64,000 nucleotides of DNA from Owenia fusiformis. Its lineage: Eukaryota; Annelida; Polychaeta; Sabellida; Oweniidae. The notes beneath the pieces were generated by a model, which had not been told where the DNA came from, made no database searches, and was given only the letters and a program-made list of their open reading frames with translations. The DNA is taken from assembly GCA_903813345.2 (NCBI GenBank), contig CAIIXF020000010.1:29226425-29290424 (forward strand). Direction: 5' to 3'. The position numbers were made by a program, and so were the translations under genes. Below, piece by piece: positions 28,901-36,813 of the stretch. Within the stretch, counting starts at the first letter, position 1. Each line of letters begins with the position of its first letter.

Positions 28901-31900
28901 ATTTTTAACCCAACTTTCATAAATCTCTGAAAAAGTATTACCTATATTGTCACAAAAAATTAATAGAAAGAATCTATCCATGTCAGCGCTTGCATTAGGC
29001 TCTGAAAAATGTGAGTCCCAATGAAGGAAAAAATTTTAAAAAGTGAGTCCCGACCGAAAAAAGTGTGTCCTCCAATAAATAAGCTAAATTAGCTATAATG
29101 GGCTATTTTGGAATGTGCATGACTTGATCTTACATGTCTTATGTGTTTTCAAAATGTTGCCATTCGTGCCCTGTGATTTAAACATGTTCTTTATATTCAA
29201 TTCACTTATGTTATGTAACCTCCAGCCTGTTATAGTAAGTACTATTATACTGTGATTATCTTTATACTTGCTGTTTGCACTGAACAACTGCTTGAAAAAA
29301 TAGGAACATTTTTTAGTATGAATTTGTCTGACGCTCAGTAATTTAGTGTATCACTACATTTTCTACATGATCAGAATCCTCTGATTTATATCATAAATTA
29401 GACCATTTTGACGTTATATAATCACAAATAGACTACTTCACCTGGGTAAGTATGCATCATTTGTACAATTGAACTCATTTTGAAGGTTTTATATCAGCTT
29501 TTCAGTGAGAAAAATATGTCACATGCAAACTGATAACCTATTATCGCCCATTACAATAGTTCGTTTTTCTGCATTCTTTTTCTTTTTTACTCAAAATAAA
29601 GTTGTAAATCTCACATATTTTGATCTTAATATACACCTCAAAGAAGTCAAACATGATCAACTATTGAGATTTTCAAAAATGTTCAAAGTTTTGACTCAAT
29701 TATTTTTCCGTCCCAAAAACGGAAATATTTTTTATTTTTCCGTCCTACATTTTTTTTTTGCGTCACTTACATGTAAGGGACGCCGTTAATGCAAGCCCTG
29801 CCATGTTTAACACAAAGGGCAACATTACACAAATTAACCCCAATAAAAGTTAAAATATCATTCAAGAAGAGACTTCAAAACCATTCAACAAACCATACCA
29901 AAGTACAAAAGCCTACTAATCAATCCAGGTATAGGAGTCGGAAAAAAAACGACATTATATCTGCTTTAGTACAGTAAAATGCACTAAGGTTGTTGCAGAT
30001 TTTCATTCTAAAGAAAACCAAGAGCAACTTTTCTCAAGAGCTTTGCAGTAAAATATCTTTAACGACCATACAGCCTTCTCAATGGGAAACAAGCTAAGAG
30101 GAAATGAAGTTGAAAAGTGTAATTACTTGATGGTTTTCTCTTATATGTTATTTATAAATTACCTTTGGAATTATTTTCGGCCAACCTAATCTCGAAATGC
30201 CAGTCTCATTCAGTTTTTTTAATTTCTAATATAAAACCAAACATACAGTCTGATTTTTCTAATTCTATTAAATTCAAACTTTTTATGTTGTATATATTGA
30301 TCCTTTTCCTTGTTAATTCCATGGACATTTCACTCTACACAACCTTCCTTCTATATCTAATGAAACAGTTATTTCATTTCAGGGAATAACTGTTATTTAA
30401 CCATTTCAGGAAATGAGCTGTTTATAAAAATATTACAAACATACTTTAGGAACAATTATATTTCTTGCAAGAAGTTAATTCATAAACCCGACTTAATCAA
30501 TTGAGTCAATAAATTCCGAATATTACAATATTATATTTATCGGTGGCCAAAGTGTTCATATTTACCTTATTGACCATAGTTTGTGCTAATTCACTCTGAA
30601 GTTCTGGAAAGTGGAACTTCGCATTATGGATGCTATAATTCAATATTCCAATGCTGACTTTTCAGCGGAACTATAGAATCTCTAATTATCCTAAATTACA
30701 ATACAAAAGAAAGTCAGATTTAATTGTCGAACTGTACTATACTGCATAATACTTGGATAGTACCATACCAGATGATCATGAAATCAATTTCATGTTTCTC
30801 AACCGCAGATTTCTGATTTTTCAAAAGGAATTTAAAAATGGAGTAAAACGCTCCACAGAGAGCATCCGTCAACACAGTTACAAACTACAAAGCATTAAAA
30901 TAACATGTTCATTGAAGCAAGCTATTTTTCTGCTGTGACCACTTTCAAGCAACATTTGACTGTTTATGAGTGATAATACCTTGATAAAATCATGTACATG
31001 TACGTTTTGATCCATTGCTTCAAGGGAAACACCATTAATAAAATTTTGGAAATTTAAGGAGCCATATTCCAGGGTTTAGCCCAGTCAAGCAAAATTATCC
31101 AAACTATTATGAAAATCAAGCTTGTATGAAAAACATCATTATCTTCAATGGACTCGTTTTATAGATGAAAATAAGGCACTAAATGCTTGAATTTACAAGA
31201 AGCATATGTATACAGGGTGATCAATAAATAAGGTAAAAGTATCTGGTATTTTGTAAATATTGGCTCAAACATCCTGAAATTTGGTCAGAATATACCTTGT
31301 ACATTTCTGAATTAAAACCTATAAAGATATAAATTCTGTCATCTTATTGGTTAATATTATAGTTACCATGGCAACTGGAGTCAGAGGTACCCGGGGCAAT
31401 TTGATTGCATCCAATTTGAACGAAAAATGATAAAAAGAACCTCTTTTTCAAACTGAAAAGAAATAAACGTGGGTGCCAGCATTTATTGTTTTAATACTTT
31501 GTTACCATTGTTACATATTTTCTTGCAAATTTGGTGTTTGATCTCATGGAAAAGATAAATATATAATAAAAACTGAAGTGATCATAGAAAGTCTATGACA
31601 CAGGTCAATGATGAAAAACAATACTTAATAGATTTGATGAGAGCAAAGAAGAAGAAGAGGCCCGTAACACGTTTCACATTGCACTGGGATAATGCTCCAT
31701 CTCACAATGCTATTCTCACGGTACAAGCCATCGAAGCACTGGGTTTCCCACTGTTAGGTCATGTAATATACTCTCCTGACTTGTCCCCTCATGATTTTAC
31801 CTTCACGGTGACCTGAAGAGGGAGTTGAGGGAGTTTCTCATGGGAAGACTTGAAGTCAGCTATCTTAAAAATTTACAGCAGGCTATGGGAAAATGGGTTT

Positions 31901-34583
31901 AAAAAGGTGTTCGAAGACTTGAATAGAAGACATGGACTACATGTTAAAAACAAAGGGCATTAGGTAGAGTAGTTATAAAGTATAAAATAAGAATATGATA
32001 TGTCATTTCAATTGTGATTTGAAATATATTATCAAAAGCGCTTTGACTGAAAATTTAGTTCTTTGATAGTTGCCCCGGGTCTTCATGCTTTCTGTTGCTA
32101 TGGCAACCATAACTTCAACCAATCACATCACTTTGATCTGTAACTTAATATTTCAATTCAATAATGTTTGAACATTATTCTGTGCAAATTCTATGAGGAT
32201 TGGGTAAAATCTGAAGAAATGCCAGATACTTTTACCTTATTTATTGATCACCCTGTATATTCATTTCAGAGGAAACAGTCGGGAACAGACATGACAAGGG
32301 CGTTACCTTTTAACATAAATTACTTTTGTCTCAATCTCTCTTGTGATACTTGAACAGACGATTTATTTCTTATGTTTCTATGAAATAAACTGTTTTTTAT
32401 TCCTTGCTGATTTCTCGCTTTTCACTTTTGAATCATGACTACAATAAGCTCTCACCAGGCATGTACTTGAAAACTGAATATGTACTTAAGGCATCACAAT
32501 TGAAAACTTTTAAAATGAAACAGTACCCCACCAATTATCTTAATGTAAAACCTGCTAGCAAAGATTTCACAATGCTGATTTACTAGTCTAATATAAAATA
32601 AATAAAATTAATTAATTGGTCAACTGACATAACTTAAAAAAGTAAATAGAACAACAGCTATACACCTAACCTTTATTACATATTTATGTTTATGTAAATA
32701 TTAAGTTGGTAATATATGAATTACATTATATATATAACAGGATCATTTTGCCTAACATAATTCAAATATATGCATCAATTCTATTAAGAATGCTAATTAT
32801 CTCTTTGATCAACACAATTGATGACGATCAAATATTTAATTCAGCCAAAAAGTTTCAATTGTAATCAAATTTTCTGTTATCTGATATTCTGCTCAAGGTT
32901 ATACTAAAATTGTTCAAACTTACATCAAAATTAAGTTTCAACCCTTGTTTATATCATTTGAATTTTGAACGCATGAATATTTTTGTCTTAATCGTAAATG
33001 AATTTGTTCAAAAATATATCAACTGCAACATGCTTCCTAAAATGATACAAACTGACATATTCTGTGTCCATTCAAAAATCTAAAGTGTATATTTTGGTAG
33101 TGAAATGCCCTTGATTCAATTAGGCTTGAAAGAGATAAAATTAGTATTTCACTACTGACTACTCAATCACACGGCCCACTTGTTAGTAGAGCTTATTTGT
33201 GGACATCAACTTTTTCTAGAAACTTATATACTAGGGCGAAGGGGTGTAATGTGTAACTTGTTTATTTGCTCTAATTTCCAATCTAGGGGAAGTCAAGTTT
33301 TTTTTTCACATGGATCGAGATCTCACGAGATTTTAATTTTTCCAGAAATCAAACGTGGTGGAAAACAGAAATTCTACAAAGAAGTGTCGAAGTGAATAAG
33401 TCACAAAGTATTTCTCGTGAATGGCTTCAGCAAGATAAGTGGATGAAGGGCGTGACCATAGCTTTAAACAAGACATTTAGCCTAGACGTTTGATTGCATT
33501 CACTTACTCGAGTCTCTAGCTTACAGCTAGACGTAACTTCATTGATTTCGTATGTACTCTAGAAAAGGTGCTACACGCACCTACACGCACCTAGTACTCA
33601 TTTTTTTTTAATTTTATAAATATTTTTAAGAATATTAATTATATTTAGGATGAAGCGTTGCTTGTCTGGATTTAGATATTTCAAAATTTCATTTCGGAGT
33701 TTGACACATGGTGACATTTTCTCGCTGTAGCGAAAAATGGCTTCCGGTTCTGGACGTGAATAAAATGGAGGAAACTTTGAAATTATTCTCACTTAGAGAA
33801 ATCAAATATAACAATCGATTCAGACGGGGATGTGGGCTGATGTTCTTCAAATCTATACATACAGTTGGGGACATAAATAAATGACAGGTGGATTTGCTGA
33901 AGTGAGGATTTCCCATGTTAAAAATAAGAGAATTTACAAGAGGCCATACATCAGTGGATGAGATTATACAAAATGTAAAATATACAAACTTTAAGGGATA
34001 TATATCTAGACAATATTGGAAATTATGGGCTTTCAGACCACCATAATTAGGAAATGGTGATCGAAAATCGACCTGTCATTTATTTTTGTCCCCAACTGTA
34101 AAGGTATATTTCATATTATTATGCCATATTTACTGTGCGTGTAACACAATGATTTACAATATTCATAGTACCAAGGCAGCTCTATCTTCTACTCAAAGCC
34201 GGAATATAGGAGAAGGCTTTGGACCTAAGTAAGCATTCACAATTTGTGTTCAAGCCAACTTTTCAACTTTCGACTTTCTGGCCTTACTAGTCTCAAAAGC
34301 AGCAAGGAAAAATTACTATGTTTACTAGAAACAACAGATTACAACTATCTTAAGGCTACTACAATATCATAATAAGTTCATTTTTTAGATCACAGCTGAC
34401 TCAGATATGACACATAGCCCTACAACAGGAAATCAACAAGTGAAAAGTTTTAAAAATTAAAAAATATTTGGTGTTGCTTTTATCCTTGAATTTTAGATGT
34501 TGTTTTGAAAATATAGCATAAAATGTTCACTTACCAGTTACAAGAAGAATCGTAGGTATCAGTGTGTATAACATATTTGCCAT
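7657..34583 (-). CDS. Immunoglobulin-superfamily gene, 5' part, spliced (gene span in window)
   Basis: Minus-strand spliced gene. Proposed coding exons are 34583-34535 (signal peptide), 16700-16359, 16110-15820 and 7953-7657. All junctions are phase 1 with consensus GTAAGT or GTACGT donors and pyrimidine-rich AG acceptors, the classical arrangement of modular Ig exons. The product would start with a hydrophobic leader and then carry three Ig-like domains of about 97-114 residues, so it is secreted or a surface receptor. No transmembrane or terminal exon was found in the 7.6 kb to the left, so the gene probably continues off-window. Ligand and function are unknown; invertebrate Ig-superfamily proteins serve adhesion, neuronal recognition and immunity. 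An alternative proximal start near 16773 is described separately. The Ig exons are secure; the link to the distal exon, across an intron of about 17.8 kb, is less so. Confidence 0.6.
9534..9634. repeat. Perfect 24-bp inverted repeat (hairpin, 53-nt loop)
   Basis: The arms 9534-9557 and 9611-9634 are exact reverse complements (core CTGAATCGATTGCAAACTT). The outer bases read TATGACC and GGTCATA, so a TA dinucleotide bounds each end, as in a very short mariner-type MITE. It lies in the Ig-gene intron between 15820 and 7953. Confidence 0.65.
12397..12600. repeat. Minisatellite rich in AGGCCT, unit about 45-60 bp
   Basis: Degenerate tandem copies of a unit like GCAAGAGGCCTGCTTACTA followed by TAGTCTCAAGGCCTG occur about five times. 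Each copy carries the self-complementary hexamer AGGCCT or a near variant, so copies can pair with each other. Confidence 0.7.
13441..13530 (+). repeat. Dispersed repeat family A, copy 2
   Basis: Reads AACAAGGCATTAACATGCAA, AATGTCACTACAAG, CCATTTGTTACAGATGC, then CACCAACCACCAAACACTG and TCCACAAG. The head motif GGCATTAACATGCAAAATGT is shared with other copies. Confidence 0.65.
15151..15245 (+). repeat. Dispersed repeat family A, copy 3
   Basis: Has the same order as the copy at 13441: CATGCAAAATATCACCACC, TGCCATTTGTTACAGAGGCC, short CCAACTGCCGAATACC reiterations, CATCCACAAAAAAGTTGGAG. Confidence 0.65.
15820..16110 (-). CDS. Ig gene exon: second Ig-like domain (divergent)
   Basis: 291-nt phase 1-1 exon with acceptor TTTATTTCAG and donor T|GTAAGTATT. 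The product begins KPGECPMSGTVTFNQ and includes a core Trp in TITWTLNG and a late Cys in ELNCSFTVLNVQEHC. The size, the phase symmetry and the Trp/Cys placement indicate a divergent C2-type Ig domain. The usual DxGxYxC motif is absent, and the first Cys (GEC) is near the N-terminus. It follows the V-domain exon after an intron of only about 250 bp. It is very likely a coding exon; the precise Ig subtype is uncertain. Confidence 0.75.
16359..16700 (-). CDS. Ig gene exon: V-type immunoglobulin domain
   Basis: 342-nt phase 1-1 exon. The acceptor is TCTGTGTTTTCAG just above 16700 and the donor A|GTAAGTAC just below 16359. It encodes one V-like Ig domain: first Cys in AELTCHI, the core Trp in VVQWLG, and the F-strand signature LNDAGKYSC that supplies the second Cys. 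The segment between (FNDRVTATDIPDKFSV) matches the C'' to D strand region of V-type folds. The reading frame is also open upstream of the acceptor to ATGs at 16749 and 16773, so this exon may instead be a first exon. Domain identification is confident. Confidence 0.85.
16701..16773 (-). CDS. Alternative 5' extension of the V-domain exon (proximal start)
   Basis: Upstream of the acceptor at 16701 the frame stays open to ATG 16773 (MAQCLYID) and ATG 16749 (MDSTAKLTFLILSVFSVYGQ). Both ATGs have a purine at -3 and G at +4. The second gives a textbook signal peptide with charged n-region, hydrophobic core and a small residue before Gln. So the same bases that would act as polypyrimidine tract and acceptor for a distal exon also encode a leader. 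A TATAAATA box lies at 16811-16804. Either this is the true start and the distal exon belongs elsewhere, or the gene has two promoters. Confidence 0.5.
16804..16811 (-). promoter_or_regulatory. TATA box candidate for the proximal Ig promoter
   Basis: The minus strand reads CTATAAATACAAAAG here. The box starts about 38 nt before ATG 16773 and 62 nt before ATG 16749. With a usual spacing of about 30 nt, initiation would fall near 16781, leaving a very short leader to the first ATG and a more normal one to the second. In AT-rich DNA such a match can occur by chance, so it supports the proximal start but does not prove it. Confidence 0.4.
16850..20300. other. Non-coding interval upstream of the proximal Ig start
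   Basis: Intron if the distal first exon is used, intergenic if it is not. Only the family-A repeat at 18979 stands out. No exon with splice signals and domain-like content was recognised on either strand. Confidence 0.55.
18979..19095 (+). repeat. Dispersed repeat family A, copy 4
   Basis: Reads AACAAGGCATTCACATGCAA, AATGTCACTATCTG, CCATTTGTTACAGAAACC, with an internally duplicated CATTTGTTA block, and ends CATCCACAAAAAGTTGGA. Confidence 0.65.
20308..20472. mobile_element. Mariner-type MITE, 161 bp
   Basis: Perfect 17-bp terminal inverted repeats (CGAGGGTTGTCCCATAA) at 20310 and 20470 are flanked by TA on both sides. The CGAGGGTTGTCC terminus is typical of mariner-family elements. There is no coding sequence inside. 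Confidence 0.8.
20473..25440. other. Non-coding interval with minor repeats
   Basis: No credible gene. It contains a palindrome TGATCACGTGATCA near 21437, the family-B repeat at 22718, a 21-bp tandem pair ACACAACTTAATCAGTTAAT at about 24565-24605, and a duplicated poly-C segment at 25143-25270 in which a block of about 66 bp with 9-13 consecutive C is repeated. A GGGACGCA motif recurs at 21752-21816. Confidence 0.6.
22718..22915 (+). repeat. Dispersed repeat family B, copy 3
   Basis: Closest relative of the copy at 3796-3975, sharing AATGTCTGTCTGCTCATGC, ATTGAATAAAGTGTCAGATT, CATGCCTGTTCACTTTATT and GAAACATGACCCTTGATATT. Confidence 0.65.
25442..26054. mobile_element. MITE with CAGGGCTCTC ends (copy 2), carrying a nested insertion
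   Basis: The element 25447-26049 has ends CAGGGCTCTCACCAGG and CTGGCGAGAGCCCTG and a perfect flanking 5-bp repeat AGACG (25442-25446, 26050-26054). Relative to the reversed copy at 1086-1313 it holds about 373 extra bases (about 25557-25929) between two parts that are otherwise continuous in the other copy. The extra block comprises a GTCACTATCGTGG hairpin and an element bounded by perfect 24-bp inverted repeats. Confidence 0.75.
25681..25930. mobile_element. Nested 250-bp inverted-repeat element
   Basis: Perfect 24-bp inverted repeats at 25681-25704 and 25907-25930 (core AACATACCTATGATGATGTA) bound it. It sits inside the insertion in the MITE at 25447-26049. A neighbouring hairpin, arms about 25563-25590 and 25645-25675 with GTCACTATCGTGG and its inverse, may belong to the same insertion. 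The frame 25897-25571 lacks any protein feature and is treated as chance. Confidence 0.6.
27007..27307. mobile_element. piggyBac-like MITE with TTAA target duplication
   Basis: The 293-bp unit 27011-27303 begins CCTCCTGAATCCCAG and ends CTGGGTATTCAAGAGG (imperfect inverse). It is flanked on both sides by TTAA (27007-27010, 27304-27307). TTAA duplications are the hallmark of piggyBac and Kolobok elements. A perfect 20-bp palindrome GTGACGGATATATCCGTCAC lies near the right end at 27267-27286, next to a related GTGACGGATTTTCTCGTC. Confidence 0.65.
27760..28080. mobile_element. hAT-like MITE, 305 bp
   Basis: Perfect 20-bp terminal inverted repeats starting CAAGGAGGATTGGCTCCCAG bound 27768-28072. 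The flanks CATGACAG (27760-27767) and CATTACAG (28073-28080) match at 7 of 8 positions. The 8-bp duplication and the CA..TG termini suggest the hAT superfamily. No coding content. Confidence 0.75.
28979..29805. mobile_element. Possible element with ~22-bp imperfect inverted ends
   Basis: The left end CATGTCAGCGCTTGCATTAG and the inverse of the right end, CATGGCAGGGCTTGCATTAA, match over most positions. The GTGAGTCCC-type reiterations next to the left end and GGGACGCC at the right are reminiscent of sequence at 21050-21845. No target duplication could be fixed. Confidence 0.4.
31211..32257 (+). mobile_element. Decayed mariner (Tc1/mariner, DD34D) transposon
   Basis: The element 31213-32255 is flanked by TA. 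Its terminal inverted repeats start CAGGGTGATCAATAAATAAG and remain alignable for roughly 190 bp (shared CCCGGGGCAA and TTACCATGGCAAC blocks). Length is 1043 bp. It carries only the C-terminal part of a transposase. It lies in the distal intron of the Ig gene, on the opposite strand. Confidence 0.9.
31595..31940 (+). pseudogene. Mariner transposase remnant, truncated and frameshifted
   Basis: The frame 31595-31816 encodes the catalytic C-terminal part with FTLHWDNAPSHNA and GHVIYSPDLSPHDF. The second and third catalytic Asp are separated by 34 residues, the mariner DD34D spacing. Just after SPHDF the frame shifts and homology continues in another frame (HGDLKRELREFLMGR), followed by stops. 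The N-terminal DNA-binding domain and first catalytic Asp were not found. It cannot encode active transposase. Confidence 0.9.
33860..34100. mobile_element. Mariner-type MITE, 237 bp
   Basis: Terminal inverted repeats of 28 bp with one mismatch (CAGTTGGGGACATAAATAAA / inverse) lie at 33862 and 34098, flanked by TA. No coding sequence. It lies 430 bp downstream (in the minus direction) of the candidate leader exon of the Ig gene, hence in its first intron. Confidence 0.75.
34535..34583 (-). CDS. Candidate distal first exon: signal peptide of the Ig gene
   Basis: On the minus strand an ATG at 34583 opens MANMLYTLIPTILLVT and runs into a consensus donor (CTG then GTAAGTGAAC) after 49 nt, ending in phase 1. 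Joined to the phase-1 acceptor at 16700 it gives a leader ending in TVYG just before QDDIVL, a plausible signal-peptidase site. No other good acceptor partner was found between. The exon lies about 2.2 kb from the divergent plus-strand gene beginning at 36794. The exon itself looks real (leader plus strong donor). Its assignment to this Ig gene rests on phase and strand only. Confidence 0.5.
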
Positions 34584-36793
34584 TTTGATTACCTTTACAC
34601 GCTTAAAACTAACTTTTACTAAAAATATTCAGTTACGCTTTCAACATGGCCGTTTACTATTTCCTTATTCCCATGATGCATTGCGGCCAGGTGATTTGAC
34701 CTTTGACCTGATGTAAGTAAGGCAGGTGCGATCCCGGGATTTTGATCGCCCCGGGAAATTACCGGGACAGTTAACCAACATTATAAGATAATGAAGACGT
34801 GACAACTTTTTCATTGTACATGTTATATCTGAATTTGTCGGCCAGGGGTCTCTAAACTGTTCCCTATGTTAAATTTTTAGCCCGCTGTCATAAGTTTGTG
34901 ACACTTGTGACCTACCCTATATGTGCAACCTCCCGGGACATACCTCAACTACAAAATGTATAATATCATTGCTGGCCGCGTTTGAACCCGGTTTGAACTC
35001 ATCTATCTATTATATCAACTATAACTAGAACAATCACCGAGGAACAATCAAAACACACTATGTGAACAACAATCAACACGAGATAAGGAACAATCAACGA
35101 TGAGCGATTAAAACACATACTATTTGAAAACAATCAACATGAGATAAGGAACAATCAACAACACATTAGATGGAGAAAAATCAACTCTAGATAAGGAACA
35201 ATCAACGATGAGCAATAAAATACACACTATATGAAAAACAATCAACACTGGAGAAGGAACAATCCACAACACATTAGATGGATAACATTCAACCTAGATA
35301 AGGAACAATCAACGGTGAGCGATAAAGCACACAATATATGAAAAACAATCACACTGGAGAAGGAACAATCCACAACACATTAGATGGATAACATTCAACC
35401 TAGATAAGGAACAATCAACGGTGAGCGATAAAACACACAATATTTGAAAAACAATCAACACTGGAGAAGGAACAATCCAAAACACATTAGATGGAGAACA
35501 TTCAAACCAGATAAGGAACAATCAACAGTGAGCCATAAAACACACAATATATGAAAAACAATCAACACTGGAGAAGGAACAATCCACAACACATTAGATG
35601 GAGAACATTCAAACTAGATAAGGAACAATCAACGAGGAGCACACTATGAAGAGCAATCAACACTAGATAAGGAACAATAAACAACTTAAGAAGCAATCAA
35701 AAACACATAAGATGGAGAAAAAATCGGAAGAACCTCAAACACTATATTATGGATAAGGAACAACCAGCTTCCCATTTAAGAAAGAGTTGCTGTGAGGCCC
35801 GGCTGTGAGGGCAAATCATCATATGTTGTAGATAGTTCTCTGTGTGAGGAGAGCCAGCATATTCACACGAGATGAACAATCAATGTCAATGGGCTAGTGA
35901 GGAAAAATAAATATGAGAAAAGGAACAATCAACTTCATACTTGATGAGGCACAATAAGAATTGACAATCAACAATAGGGGCATGTGACACAATTTCACAC
36001 TAACTCTTACATGTCTTACATTGCCTACTATACTTTCACTCCTTTTATAGATGTCATACTAGTACAAATTAGTATATCGATGTGTTGAAAATGGTTCGTT
36101 CAGTGTATAGCATTTGTTTACAAATAAAGAGGGCGTGACACCAGCATACACAAAAATGATTCATTAAGCTATGTTTAATTCTGGTAAAATCGGGTGATAA
36201 TCGTGACTTTATGAAATCACATTGCTGATGCAAGCTACCTCCAGTATCTGAAGAACATTTCGGCAACAAGATATAACGTTTTCGTCCACTGAGGTAGGTG
36301 ATAATTGAGGTTGTATATTGGTCATTTTCATTGCATTTGACAAGTTATTTCTATGAAATCAGTTATCAATATATATTTATTTTATTGACAATTGTATCAA
36401 AACATGACACATTAGTCTATGTACAAACTAAACTGTCTTGACTCAAGACAATACTACACTATTAACTAAATGCTAGACTACATTTATAATTTCACTATGT
36501 ACATGTAATGTAAAATCATTTGCATGAGTTAATCATGACTTTCTATCTATGAGTATGATCTAACAAAATCATTGGCTATGAAATGTTTTGAAATAGTTTG
36601 ACATCAATACCCACACTAGTAACCAGAGATATACAACAGAATGGATTAGAAAACAATTAATGCCAGTGGATCCATGGGTTTTGAAGGGCCATGAGATAGT
36701 CTATATCCAATAGACTGAATTTCATTCCAAATTTCAAAAAATTTCTAGACTAGAGGATATAGTCTAGGCCATGAGTGTTATCTCATTCCAAGA
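34584..36793. promoter_or_regulatory. Intergenic interval between divergent gene starts
   Basis: About 2.2 kb separates the minus-strand leader exon (34583) from the plus-strand ATG (36794). It contains the 107-bp minisatellite and, at about 36690-36775, an imperfect hairpin pairing TAGTCTATATCC with GGATATAGTCTA, just upstream of the plus-strand start. No clear TATA box or CpG-rich core was seen, so promoter function is inferred from position only. Confidence 0.35.
35020..35760. repeat. Minisatellite, ~107-bp unit with AACAATCAAC subrepeats
   Basis: About five or more tandem units are marked by ACACATTAGATGG at about 35163, 35271, 35377, 35483 and 35591 (spacing 106-108 bp). Within units the 10-mer AACAATCAAC or AACAATCCAC recurs after GATAAGG or GAGAAGG. 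The minus frame at 35521-35309 is a by-product of the array. It lies between the distal Ig leader exon and the start of the plus-strand gene, that is, in a possible shared promoter interval. Confidence 0.85.
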
Positions 36794-36813
36794 ATGTCCA
36801 GGTCCTGGAACAG
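36794..36813 (+). CDS. Vault/SPFH-like gene, coding exon 1
   Basis: ATGTCCAGGTCCTGGAACAG precedes donor GTAAGCGTGG and ends in phase 2. The in-frame sequence upstream is closed by a TAG about 48 nt before the ATG, so this Met is the first in frame. The join to 37014 gives MSRSWNSQARMKYKTV. The exon was chosen because it restores frame with the acceptor TTGTAG at 37013; translation could instead begin at Met11. Confidence 0.6.

Larger units (their letters stand above)
28081..33859. other. Distal intron interval, otherwise unremarkable
   Basis: Apart from the elements at 28979 and 31211 this is AT-rich sequence without recognisable exons or structured RNA. Short frames at 29505-29789, 30165-30389 and 33180-33395 lack domain signatures and splice-site context and are treated as chance. 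Confidence 0.55.

Noticed and set aside
35309-35521. 70-residue Cys/Leu-rich minus frame
   Set aside because: Generated by the 107-bp minisatellite.
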